Below are positions 24,879 to 37,000 of a DNA stretch of 64,000 nucleotides, in pieces. Numbering within the stretch: position 1 is the stretch's first letter; each line of letters begins with the position of its first letter. The position numbers were made by a program, and so were the translations under genes. The notes beneath the pieces were generated by a model that saw only the letters and a program-made list of their open reading frames with translations, was not told the origin of the DNA and did no database searches. The DNA is from Danio rerio. Lineage: Eukaryota > Chordata > Actinopteri > Cypriniformes > Danionidae. The stretch covers positions 48,218,001 to 48,282,000 of the forward strand of contig NC_133176.1 in NCBI RefSeq assembly GCF_049306965.1, read 5' to 3'.

Positions 24879-26265
24879 TAAATATGCAGGTTTCTTTTTT
24901 TTTTCTTCAGCTTGAGTTATAAAGTCAAAAACAGTTTAAAGAAATCTATTTGATAAAATACTATTGATTCTAGTGGGTTTATGATTATCTGATTTTTTTG
25001 TTGTAATAAATTTCAAACAAATACAAATTCAGTTATGAATATATACAGCAGCAACTTTAAGTGTGTTTGTCTATGTGTGTGTGTGTGTAGGCTAATTATA
25101 CATAAAAAAATATTTTTTAATAAATAAAAATGAGGTAAATGCAATATTAAAGTGGTCAAATAGTTCAGATAAAAATGAGAAGTTGCTTATTAGATAAAAT
25201 ATTAAATTATAACAAGTTGACAATTATGATAAGTTCTTTCTTCATTCTGCTGTGGCGACCCATGATTAATAAAGGAACTAAGCTGAAAGGAAAATGAATG
25301 AATGAATAAATGAATGACTACCCAAACAAACCATGAAATGAGAAAATCACATACAGCTAAAGGGTCGGGAAAGAGTTCAAGTGATATATTTAGACTTGAT
25401 GATTTTAGATATTCTCAGTGGTCAAGGAAATCAGAGAAAGATTAGATGGAAAAAGAGACAGTGGTGTGATTAAATACTTTTGATTTTTTTTCAGACGCTT
25501 AATGCCCTCATTCTTGCTAATAGGATTTTGCCTTTAATGCTGTGCGCAGCGTTCCTCCCTCATGCACTACTCATTTAGCCGGCGAAATTAAACATTAAAA
25601 GCATTGAGATCCCATTACTCTAATGTATGCTTAGAAACTCGCCATTTCTGACAACATTAATTCTGTCATTTTTTTATAGAGTAAACAGAAATGTGGAGAA
25701 CTCTGAAAACGAAGAGAGTGAGAAAAAAGTAGGAATAGAAAAGAAAGTGGGTTTCATCTTCAGATTTACAAGGAGTTTCTTGTAAGGATGTCAGCTACAT
25801 CTTTGGTGGGACACAAAATATCAAGACATAAAGAGAAAGGGGGAAAAAGAGGGGAGGGTGAGAGCAGAGAGAAAGAGGAAGAGAGAGGATTATTTACCAT
25901 TTTAAATGAATAAATCCGTATTGTGTGAATCCAGCACAGCAGCTGAGGAGAGACAGACAGCGGAGAGTGACAGATCAAAACTGACACACTCAAATAGGGA
26001 AATGAGGATTTTAATTATTCTTATGTTCTTTCTATACTTTTAAAATATCTAAACTTTAAATAATTTATAAAACTAAGAACAACTTCCAAAGGACAGAAGC
26101 AAGAATCCTGACAGAAGATGGATTGATAAAAATGAGCATGCGTGCCAAAGAAGACTGATAATTGAACATCGGATTTCTGAAAATCTGTAAGAAACAGGCA
26201 AGTGCAAACTTTGTGGAAGTTATTAAGTGTTCCTTTTTCGTTCTACTTATATTGTCCTATTTTAT
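24879..26265. other. Intergenic, mostly unassigned
   Basis: Holds a SINE tail at about 25237-25317 (TTCATTCTGCTGTGGCGACC to the GAAT run) and a purine-rich low-complexity stretch at about 25830-25890. The minus-strand frame at 25766-25993 is low-complexity and is not called as a gene. Confidence 0.45.
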
Positions 26266-27202
26266 AGGGGAGAGAGGGGACAGAAAAAACATTTTTCATA
26301 ACCTAATTATAATAGGTAATGTTTTAATCAGAAATATATTTTTGCAGTGGTTACCAACTCTATAAAAATCAGCTGTAATTTTGTATTAATGTAGAACAGC
26401 TTCAATATAACTTACTTTAAAACTAAAGTTGCACATTGTTCCTTTTGAGTCCGTCAGCAGGGACTAAAGTAACACACAGTGGGTCAAAAGTAACACGACA
26501 ATATGTGCTAGATTTACTCTCTTAATCTTGTTTATTTTAAATATATCTGACTCTGACCTTGTTAATGTAAACTGCAAACATATTTTGTCCTTTATGTTTG
26601 CAAAAAATATTAGAACAGCATTTTCACTTTTAATTTCAGCTCCATTAAATGTTTTAAAAGCAAACCAACAAGGCAAAATGTCACAATATTCTACAGTTTT
26701 TGAATATTTGTTTTATTAATATTAAAATTATGCATTATTTAAAAAAAAATTGTATGAATCCAAACACTGCAAAGTCTAATATGGAAGGGAAAAATAAGGT
26801 TTGTCTATTAGCAGTGGGACATAAACAGTAGTGTTACTTTCATCCCCACAGGAACTCTTGCCATTTAAATCTGATTTACTTTTAAACTGAACAACTCAGA
26901 CATTTCAAATCTAAGGATGGGTTATTGCATTAAATAATCTGTAGATTGATCATGTGTGGTGCATGAAAAGAGAAACACAACTTGCTATAAGGAAAAAAGG
27001 AAAAAATTATTTTTACTTTTTGTACTTTTAAAAACTGAAATTCGGAGCTCACCGCAGGACACAATCCCCAAATCAGATGATATTAGGCAGCACCATCAAT
27101 GATTGCATGCTGAATGTGCTGTTATAGCCCGAAAAACTAAATGTTGTCAGGGCTTCGAAAAATCAATTTCATCTCACGTTACTTTCCTCCCTGCTCTCCC
27201 CT
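26266..27202. mobile_element. Probable DNA transposon with AGGGGAGAG inverted ends
   Basis: The left end AGGGGAGAGAGGGGACAG is answered at the right by CTCCCTGCTCTCCCCT. The words AAAAGTAACACGAC and GTGTTACTTTCATCCCCA lie in opposite orientation inside. ATTTTA occurs on both flanks and may be the target duplication. No coding region; family not identified. Confidence 0.55.
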
Positions 27203-27839
27203 ATTTTAAATGAGCGTTGCATTTGCATCACTTACATTAATGGTTTAAATTTATTTTATTGCTATTATACTATAAAATGAGTTTGGTTTCCCTAAACATC
27301 CTTCAGTAAACTGTTCTAAAATGACTCATATATTATAATCCACAACCTGAAGTACTGTTGCGAAGGTTGTTAAAGTTTCATTTGTGATTATTTTCAACAA
27401 TTATTTAGGATTCTTGATGGTCCCAAAATCCTCATTAATTTTAATATTAATATAATTAATTTTGATTCTCAGGCCTAAACTATACAAGTCTTTCAGTCTT
27501 CTTCTGTTTAGTTTCTTCAGAATTAAAATTTAAAATAATCAAAAAATTAAGAAATTAAAGTAAAACTAAGCTAAAATGTTCCTTTTTCTGAAGGCTTTAA
27601 TCTGTTCATAAAATATACAAACTTTTTAGTAATTAATCAGTGTTTTCTACCAAATTACTCTTTTTTAAAAATTCATGTGTGTCTTTTATATCTATTTTAT
27701 GTTCATTTTTTCTCAGCAGACATTTTTGTATAGAAGAGTGGTCAACTACTGTTTTTATTGTGCTTTTGATTTGGAAAAAAAACTGGATTTGATTTTGACT
27801 AGTTCATAATTTCTTTAAGCATAATAGACTCAAATAATT
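27203..27839. other. Intergenic, no feature seen
   Basis: AT-rich sequence upstream of tmem132a. No gene or clear repeat recognised. Confidence 0.4.
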
Positions 27840-28022
27840 ATTTTTGCTGCTTGTTCAAACAACTCATTTAAAATGAACTAAAAAACACAATTCTCAAGAT
27901 TTTCTTTGGGACAACTTACTTGTTTTATGTTCAATCCACTTAAATTTGTCTAGTTAATTTAATATATTTGTGTTGAGACAACATGAATGAACTGTGTGGA
28001 ACCCTGCCTTTTTCACAGTGTA
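27840..28022. mobile_element. CACTG-type MITE just upstream of tmem132a
   Basis: Contains TTTGGGACAACTTACTTG, TTATGTTCAATCCACTTAAA and the terminus TTTTTCACAGTG followed by TA at about 28020. It is the same family as the outer element at 9477-9850 and the copy near 56005-56170. It ends 27 bp before the tmem132a start codon. Confidence 0.6.
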
Positions 28023-28048
28023 TTTTGCTTGCTGTGTTTCAGGGTGTT

Positions 28049-31000
28049 ATGGATGTACTGTCTCTTTCGTGGAAGTCTTCTACTGGGAGACTGGTAATCC
28101 TTCACTTATTCATAATCCTCTGTAAGTTTGACTTATTTTCACATTCCCCTAAACACTGCATAACATCATTTAACATTTTTGTTTCTGATAAATGAAGACA
28201 AGTGGAGAATATTTTCTCTTTCCTACACATGCTCCCAGAGGAGCTATCACGAGCTTTTTTGTTTGAGAATATTGCTGCATATACCATTATTATGTGAAAT
28301 TCCTGATTCTGATTGACTAAATTGAAGGTGTTAAAGTGTTATTTTTGCCACCATGTCGTGCATTTAAAATCCTTTACCGCATGACTATGTTTGATTATTT
28401 CTTACTTTTACTATGAGGCTGCTGAGTGCTTGATTCAGGTTGGCTGATGAGGATTTTAAGCTAAAATAGTCCCTGCTACACTGAAAAAAAATATTCAAAG
28501 ATTATTCCTTGGATTTACCCAATGTTTTTTGCGTTAAGTGGTTGTAAACAATTTATTTGTGTTGAATTTAAACAAACAAATTAAGTTGAACATTATTCAG
28601 TTTAATTAGTTTGTTTAAATTCAACACAAATAAATTGTTTGCAACAGTTCTGCATGCAACACTTTCTTCAGTGTAGGTCATGGCTGCATTGCAGTGATGC
28701 GCAAGAAACTAGTCCTACACAAAAACCCAACAAAGTCTTGAAATACAACAACTGTGTGGTAACAGTGTGGTCGCTATAGTGGTAGAAGTAAAATGATTGA
28801 CTTTAGTCTCGTGGAATATTAGATAATAATACACACCCGAGTTGTGTGCAAGATTTAATAATAATTCAATGGCCTGTCGTGAATTATTCCTTAGATATAC
28901 TTATAAGGATAGTTTACCCAACAAATGTTCATTGACTCACCCTTCACTGGTTCAAAACCCATTTGAGTTTATTCTGTTGAATGCGACAGAAGATACTTTG
29001 AAAAATGCTGAACTTTATTATGGAAGGCAAAACCCATTGATGTACATAGTAATTTTTTAACTACAGCACCAAGCATTCTTCAAGATATTGATATCTGTTT
29101 GTGTTCAACAGAAGGAGGACACTCATAAAACCATACGAGGGAGAATAAATGAAGAGGTCATTTTCATTTTGAGTGGACTGCCCCTATAATAGTTTTCCAT
29201 GGGGTTTGCCCTGAGTGTAACTGTATTTAGTTTAAAATAGATCTATGAAAAGGAAATATAACATTTTAATGGCAATGTCTATGGCACAAGACTTAAATAA
29301 TAAAGGATCTGTAATAAACCTTAAACTTAAAGCCCAACTCTTCTTTTTCATCATCAAAAGCCCACTGTCAGGCGCCTCCCTCAGCATCTCTTCCAGTGCG
29401 GATTACAGTTCCCTCACCATGGCAGTCTGTCCCGCTCTCTCAGGGTGATCTGGGCCTTCTCTTCACCAACTCCAGCCCCTTCACCTCTACACAGTCTCTG
29501 CTGGTCTTTCCTCCCTCGGGAACCACCTCCAAACCTCTGCTCCGTGCTACGTTTGGTTCCTACACAGTCACACAGGTACAGCAGACTTTATTAAGTGATA
29601 ATGAACGGGAGACTGTGCTATATTATTAATATACAGTTGAAGTCAGAATTATTAGCCCCCTTTTGATTTTGATTTTCTTTTTTAAATATTTCCCAAATGA
29701 TGTTTAACAGAGAAATGAAATTTTCACCGTATGTCTGATAATATTTTTTCTTCTGGAGAAAGTCTTAATTGTTTTATTTCGGCTAGAATAAAAGCAGCTT
29801 TTCATTTTTTAAAAAACATTTTTGGGACAAAATTTTTAGCCCCTTTAAGCTAATTTTTTTTTTCTGGTAATCTACAGAACAAACCATCGATATACAATAA
29901 CTTTTATTAATTACTCTAATTACCCTAACCTGCCTAGTTAACCTAATTAACGTAGTTAAGCCTTTAAATGTCACTTTAAGCTGTATAGAAGTGTCTTGAA
30001 AAATATCTAGTAAAATATTATTTACTGTCATCATGGCAAAGATAAAATAAAGCAGTTATTAGAAATAAGTTATTAAAACTATTATGCTTAGAAATGTGCT
30101 AAAACAATCTTCCCAGAACAGAACAGAAATTGGGGAAAAAAATAAACAAGGGGCGCTAATAATTCAGGAGCGTTAATAATTCAGGGGGGCTAATAATTCT
30201 GACTTCAACTGTATAGTCATGGGTGAGAAGTGTATTTTGCACAATACGAAGAAGAATACTGTAAGAGAAATATTACAGAATGATGTAACCATTGTCTATT
30301 ACTTGAAAAAATCTGTTTTAGTGATTCAACAACTATAGAATTATAAAAGAAATGACCCAATACTGTAGTTTTTTACAACTATAGGGTTTACTTTACGATG
30401 CACCACAGTTTACTGTAGTTAAAAACGAATGTATATACTATGTTACATTCATAAGTAGTGTTGTAAATACTATACCTTATAATCCACTTTACTACACAGT
30501 AGTTGAAAAACAGTACAGTAATTCATCTGGATGCAGACTTGCTTCATATTGTCTCAGACACAATGTTTAATATAGCTAAATTACTGAAGTATTTTATGTG
30601 AGATGTGAGATGTCATTAAGTGTTGTGGTTAAGAAAACACAATTATTGGCTAATCAGCATCATCAACCGGAGCGATGTGTTTTACAATCAGGGCTAAAAG
30701 GAAAAAAAAGATCTTTATGTCAAGAAAAACAAGTCTGTGTTGGTATGTGTGTTCTCCAGGTGATGTCTGAACCCATTCCTCCTCTGACTTCTCCTCTCAC
30801 GGCTTCGCTTCTGTCTAAAGGTGTTGTGAAAGAGATGGAGGCTGACAGAGGAGAGCGGTTCAGAGTTCGAGTGCTGTTTCACATGAGAGGTGATGTTAAC
30901 AGAGGAACCTGCGTTACTCTGCATGCTTTCAAACAGACAGAGGAGCAGAAAGCTTCCTGCATCACTCAGGTATAGATGCTCAAAAACCCAATGGGGTATA

Positions 31001-34000
31001 TGCCGAGCTAGTGTGTTTCCCATGCTGATAAACTTCCGGTGACCTGTTAATGTGAGTTTTTTCCATTTTATACAATTCCTTTTACAGCATCGATGTTGTA
31101 ATGTAATGAAAATACAATCAGTTAAACAGACTTTAGCATTCATTTAGTTGCTCGAGCGTAAAACGAGGCAAAAAGCCGTTTGCTCGCACTCGCCCGTCCT
31201 CGGCAGGTTAGCGCAGAAGCTCCATTGAATATACTGGGGTAAAATAAATGCTCATATTATAAAGATATGGCGGGGGGACATGTAATTTAATGCAGTGCTC
31301 GTGTACAATCTGAGACCCACTTTATATAAGATATCACTCAGCCAGTAGAGATCGCTCATTTTTAAAGAAAACAGACCTTAAACGCGCCGATTTTGCGTTG
31401 GCACACAATTCACAGGAAACTATTAACCCAGGTTACTGGCAAATTAAAAGTCCTATTAGCATGCTTCAGCATATTCCCTATAGATGGGTCAGGACTGCAA
31501 TATACTAGAATTCAAAGTTATAAACAAAGCTCTTATCTAACTCTTTAATTAAACAACACATACAAAATATTAATTGTGGTTAATCGTATTTAAAATATAT
31601 ATATTTGAATAATAATTATTTATTTGTTTGTGTGCTGTTTTCAATATCTTCTCAGCCACCGTTTGGGTTGTGTGTGGTTACTCTAACATTTCCAAACGAC
31701 TGGTTTGAGCCCGCTCAGAACACAGAGGCGAACCTGGACCAGACTTTCAAGCAGCGTTACATAAGCAGAAACCGCTCTCGCTCCCGCAGCCGAAAGAGAA
31801 GGCATCCGCATATGCCAGCAGGACACAGGGCCCGGCCTGATCAAATTCAGCTTTACTACTCATCCTTTGGCATCCTGTCCATTAAAACCGGACCCCCGCG
31901 GTGCGTGGAGGACACAGTAGAGCAGTCAGAGAGAAAGCTTCTCTACATTGGTCCTGTGGGACTTGAGGATCAAGAGATCAACAAAACCAAACAAAGCCCT
32001 GCATGTTTAGACACAAAGGCAGAAGAGAAGTTCTGGTTGGATTCCAATGTGTTAATCGTCTACAGCAAAGGGCCTGTGCCTGCCGGACAGCCAATCAGAG
32101 TGTCTGTAAACCTAAGGGGAAATTATAGTGAGGAGTCTCTGACCATTAGGTAACATTGTTGCTTGACATAAATTTGCTTATTTATTTTAATGTATCTTTA
32201 ATATTATCATTATTTTACCTTCAGGCTGAAAGTGAAAAAAGGATTGCTATCTCTGGAGGTCCATCCCGTCACACATTCTGACCTGTGGATGGTTAATGTA
32301 GAACAGACGACAGGTTCAAAACACGATGTTGTTTCCATCATTACTCGCAGCACCGGTACACTTCCAGACAGAACTGGGTACGAAATCAATCTGTTTCTAA
32401 AGGGGTCTGGATGCAGCCCTGGTGCAGTGCAATCAGAGCTGGATGCAATGCTTTTAAACACGCTCACCTAACTCTAACCCCCTCACAGTGACTTCACTAT
32501 AGCTACATTGAGTGCATTGACATTGCATCTTCGACATATGCAATCTCAGCTTGTATCATCAAGGCTTCATCCACATATTGTCGGTTTTACGTTAAAATTA
32601 GATTTTAGTTGCATTTAATTGCCATGTATTTCCAGTGGTGTGTGTGAGAATCAAGCAATAAAAATTTGCAGAGGTATCATTGTGTTATGACTTGATTAGG
32701 ATAGTAAAAAGCACTAAATATTAACTGTAAATGTTTTAATAGCTGCAAATAAGCACGTTAGAATGATTTTGGAATTATCATGTTCACTGTAGACTGTGGA
32801 AAATCCAAATGCCAAAAGTGGCATTATTAAATGCAATTATAAACATCGGCAATAATATTCAATAAATCATAAATTACACTTTTTCTAGAAGGTAATTCAC
32901 CTATAATACAACATAGTCCACTGCTAAATGGGCAGTTTATACCCATATAATAACTCGTTTTGCAAGGAGGATTTTTGTTGTCTTCTATTTCATTGGTGGC
33001 ACTTCAACGAGGAACTTCCATTTAACATGAGTGAAACAAATAATTAAAATCTTGTTTATTAGTTTGACTGAATGATCTGCACATTTCCACTTGTGCTTTC
33101 ATTTACATTGTCACGACAGACTCTAGCCCCTTTCACACAGTGATACTGGTAAATATCCGGAAAATTTCCGGAATGACTTTACCGGTATATTCAAAAAAGA
33201 GCTGTTCACACAGGCGAGAACGTTACGGAATTTTTCCAGAAAAGTGCATTCACACATCCGTTCCAAAATACTGGTAAATTCTGACATCATTCACCACAAA
33301 TAAGCTTTAAACGGCTGCGCTTGTATTTGTAAACATTTAACTACATCACAAACTCTGAGAATGATCAGTATTGTGAACAACTTCGATGAAAACATATGGA
33401 GGAACACTTTCGCATCACACGCAAAACTTGAAGGTAAACAAACAGCGGCTTATCATAAGCATCTTATCGATGATTTTCTGACTAACTTCTAGCAGCTAAA
33501 TGCATCTGGGAAAATATTCAAAGGCTTTTATTCTCATAAACCGCGCGGACATAAACGCGTCTGACTGTTCTGATTGGCTAAAGCAGACGTCTCACGTCAG
33601 CACGTTCTAGACATGCACGCGCTCTTTCCGGCAATCTTCCTTCTGCATTCACACAGCGCAGCATTCCGGCAAATTACCGGTAATGTTACAACTTCTCTTT
33701 TCCGGAAAATAGCCAGAACGAATTTACCGGTATTTTCAAAAAGGACCTGTTCACACATACAACCTTTCCAGAAAATTGCCGGTAATTTTCCGGAAAGGTC
33801 TGTATGTGTGAAAGGTGTCTGCATTTTAATGTAACATTGATATCACAAAATCTTACTAAATTTCTTAATATTTTTTTATATTTCTGTTTCTCATTATTTT
33901 TTTCTTTCTAATTCACATATTTCACTAAGTTCAATTCAACTCATCTTTTTATAGCACTTTTACAATGTAGATTGAGTCAAAGCAGCTTAACATAGAAGTT

Positions 34001-37000
34001 CTGGTAAACTGAAACTGCGTCAGTCCAGTTTTCAGAGTTGAAGTTCAGTTCAGTGTGGTTTAAATAAAGATTTAAATATATTATCTAAAAAAGTACAAAT
34101 AATTACTCATAATTTTTTTTTCCTGTGACAATTTAAAATGCAATTATTTCCCCTTTTTATTTGTAATTCCCAATGCTCATTGAAAGTTAATCACATAATT
34201 CGGTCATAATACCAAAAAAGGAGGATATAGGCAACATTTTAGCCATTAAATCATCATTATGTTTGTGTATTTCAGCATATAAAAATAATGAGCTACTGAT
34301 CTCAAAACCTAAAATCTAGTAATAATCTATCAGTTCTTTATCTGTAATTGTCTTGTGTTTCAGCACTTCTGCTCTTAGCCAGATCTCCTGTCTCTCATTT
34401 GAGGCTTTACACAGAAACTTTGGCACAGCGATGACTGTCAGTGCCAGCTGGTGGGTGGAGTATTCAACTCGCAAGTTTTACATTTCACCACACGGGGCAG
34501 TGACAAGCTTCTTCTCCTTTACCGACAGAGAAGTTGTGGGCATCGCTCCCATCACAGAGGTATACCATTAAACTATTACTGATTTACACATGCATGCTAT
34601 TAGAGGTTACAAAGACCTCTAGCAGAGTGAGGGATCTCTGGGACCGCTGGGGCACTTCAGATCATTTTGGAAGGGCCCTATGTGTGCTTGTGCCTATTTT
34701 TAGGCTATATTTAGCCCTTTTTTCAAGGGTCGTATGGGTACAGGTTTTCTTACATGTTTTTCCCTGTGATGCAGTCAGGGCCGATACAGCAAAGCTGTTG
34801 GTTGGCAGCAAGCATTTTTGTCAGGAGAGCTGTACGACAATTGGGGAATGGTGGACTTTGTTTTTTATCGGTTGAGTTTGTTACCATTCAGACACATCAC
34901 CTATATCTGTGCTGCTGTGTTGGCACATGATTAAAATCCTCCAGATTACCGGCAGGGCTAATAGTTAAAAATAGACAGGGCAAGAGACCTGCTGCACTGC
35001 TGTTTCTGCATTCAGACCAAGGGGTTGATGAGGAGAGAAGTCCTTCTCATTTAGAGTGTTTATACAAACATGAATATATTTATGATGATACAACAAATTG
35101 TGGTTAGGTGTATATAAAATTACAAATAACAATTGTAGCAGGACTTTAAATTAATTACTGTTTATTTCTTTGCATTTTAACTTTGTAAACTATAAAATCA
35201 TGGCTCTCCTCACGGTTTGTGTCTCATTTTGTGAGCCAACTGACAACAGTTGTTCGCTCACTTCTTTTTCCCCTGCTCTGTCAGCCAAGCCTACTCCTTC
35301 CTCTGCTCACAGCGGTCCACGCCTAGAATAAAGCATTTTTTTTTAAACTCTGAGGTAGACTTGAACTGAAAAGGGGGGTTTCATGACCCTTTAAGATAAA
35401 TGAAGGTTGTATAACTCTTCATTTTTACCCGCGATCTTACTTTCACTTTCTGTGATAATCTTAAATTTCCTTCTTTGGACAGAGATGTCACTTAGTATCC
35501 TCTTAGTACACAGGTGTCAAACTCAGTTCCTGGAGGGCTGCAGCTCTGCACAGTTTAGTTCCAACCCAAATAAACACACCTGATTAAACTAATTAAGTCC
35601 TTCAGGCTTGTTTGAAACTTAAGTGGGTTGAAGCAGGGTTGAAACTAAACTGTGCAGTGCTGCGGCCCTCCAAGACCTGAGTTTGACACCTGTGACGTAT
35701 TAGGACTTCCCTACCAAAATATACCTAAAACATGGATTGCCATAAAAGCTCATCAATTACAGGGAAGTATTTTCTCTTAATTTACTTATGTCTTCAATGG
35801 TAAAAAAAAAGCAAAAATGTAACACATACTTTCAAATTACTCTCTGTAAAAGGTAATTTCATTACACATTTAGATACTTTTTTTGTAACCGTAAAGGTTA
35901 TATTGTAATATATTACGTTTCCTGTCAACACTGTTAACCTTGTTACATTTTTTACTATTATGTCAGCTTTAAAAATGTAAAATCCGCATGAAATGGAAAC
36001 CCTAATGAAAATGGCTTTGTGGACACTAAAAAAAAGTAGAGCAGAACTTGATTTTGTTAATCTGGAGCTTATTTAATCATTTGATCACTATCATGTTGTA
36101 AATGGCACAAATTATGTAAACAGATCATTATCATCATTTATTTTATTTATTTATGTCATAGTGTATGTTTTTGTTTTTGTTTTTGCAGAGCAACACAATT
36201 ATCAATACAGCCATCCTGACAAGTGAGCCCGTGTCACTTCCTGTCATTGTCCTAGCGGTGGGCATAGATGGCAAAGTTTCTGATTTGACCACAGCGGTCA
36301 AGTGCCATTCAGCCAATGAAGACATTGTCAAGGTATAACAGATTCGAAAAATGTCTGATTTAATGCATAACAAATATAAACACATCTGATGGCACCTTTC
36401 TCTTCTGGCAGGTGTCTCATGACTGCTCTGTGGTTTTTGTGGACGGGAGTGAATCAGGAAGGGGCAGCATCTGTGTGGAGCTGGAGTTTTCCTTGGGAAC
36501 GCTCAGTGGCTCTTTGTGTTTGGCCGTGTGGACTCCTGTAGTTCCTCTGCGTGTGTCTCTCTCCGACTCTGTCCTGAGTCCCATCAGTGGCTGGAATTAC
36601 TACAGTGAGAACGGGTATACAAAATTAAGTGTAATGGTCTCATATTTGAGCTTTTCAGTAAGAAGCAGAGCTGCTGCATTCTGAGCTAGCTGCAATCGAG
36701 AAACACAGGACTGAGGAACTCCAACATACAAAGAATTGCAGTAGTCTAGTTGAGATGTTACAGTCGCATAATTATTTCAAGTTTATTTAAGCACAGCTTT
36801 AAATAGGCTTCACTTTTGAAAGAAGATGATTATGATAAAACAGTACTTACCTGCTTATCAAATTTGAGGTTATATCAAACCAAACACCTAAAATTTCACA
36901 ACATTTTCACCCATAATATGTACTTACACTACTTGTTGATCCCAATTGTAAAAGCAACAAATAGTAACTTGATTTCTAGTTAATCATGTGGCAGAAGGTA

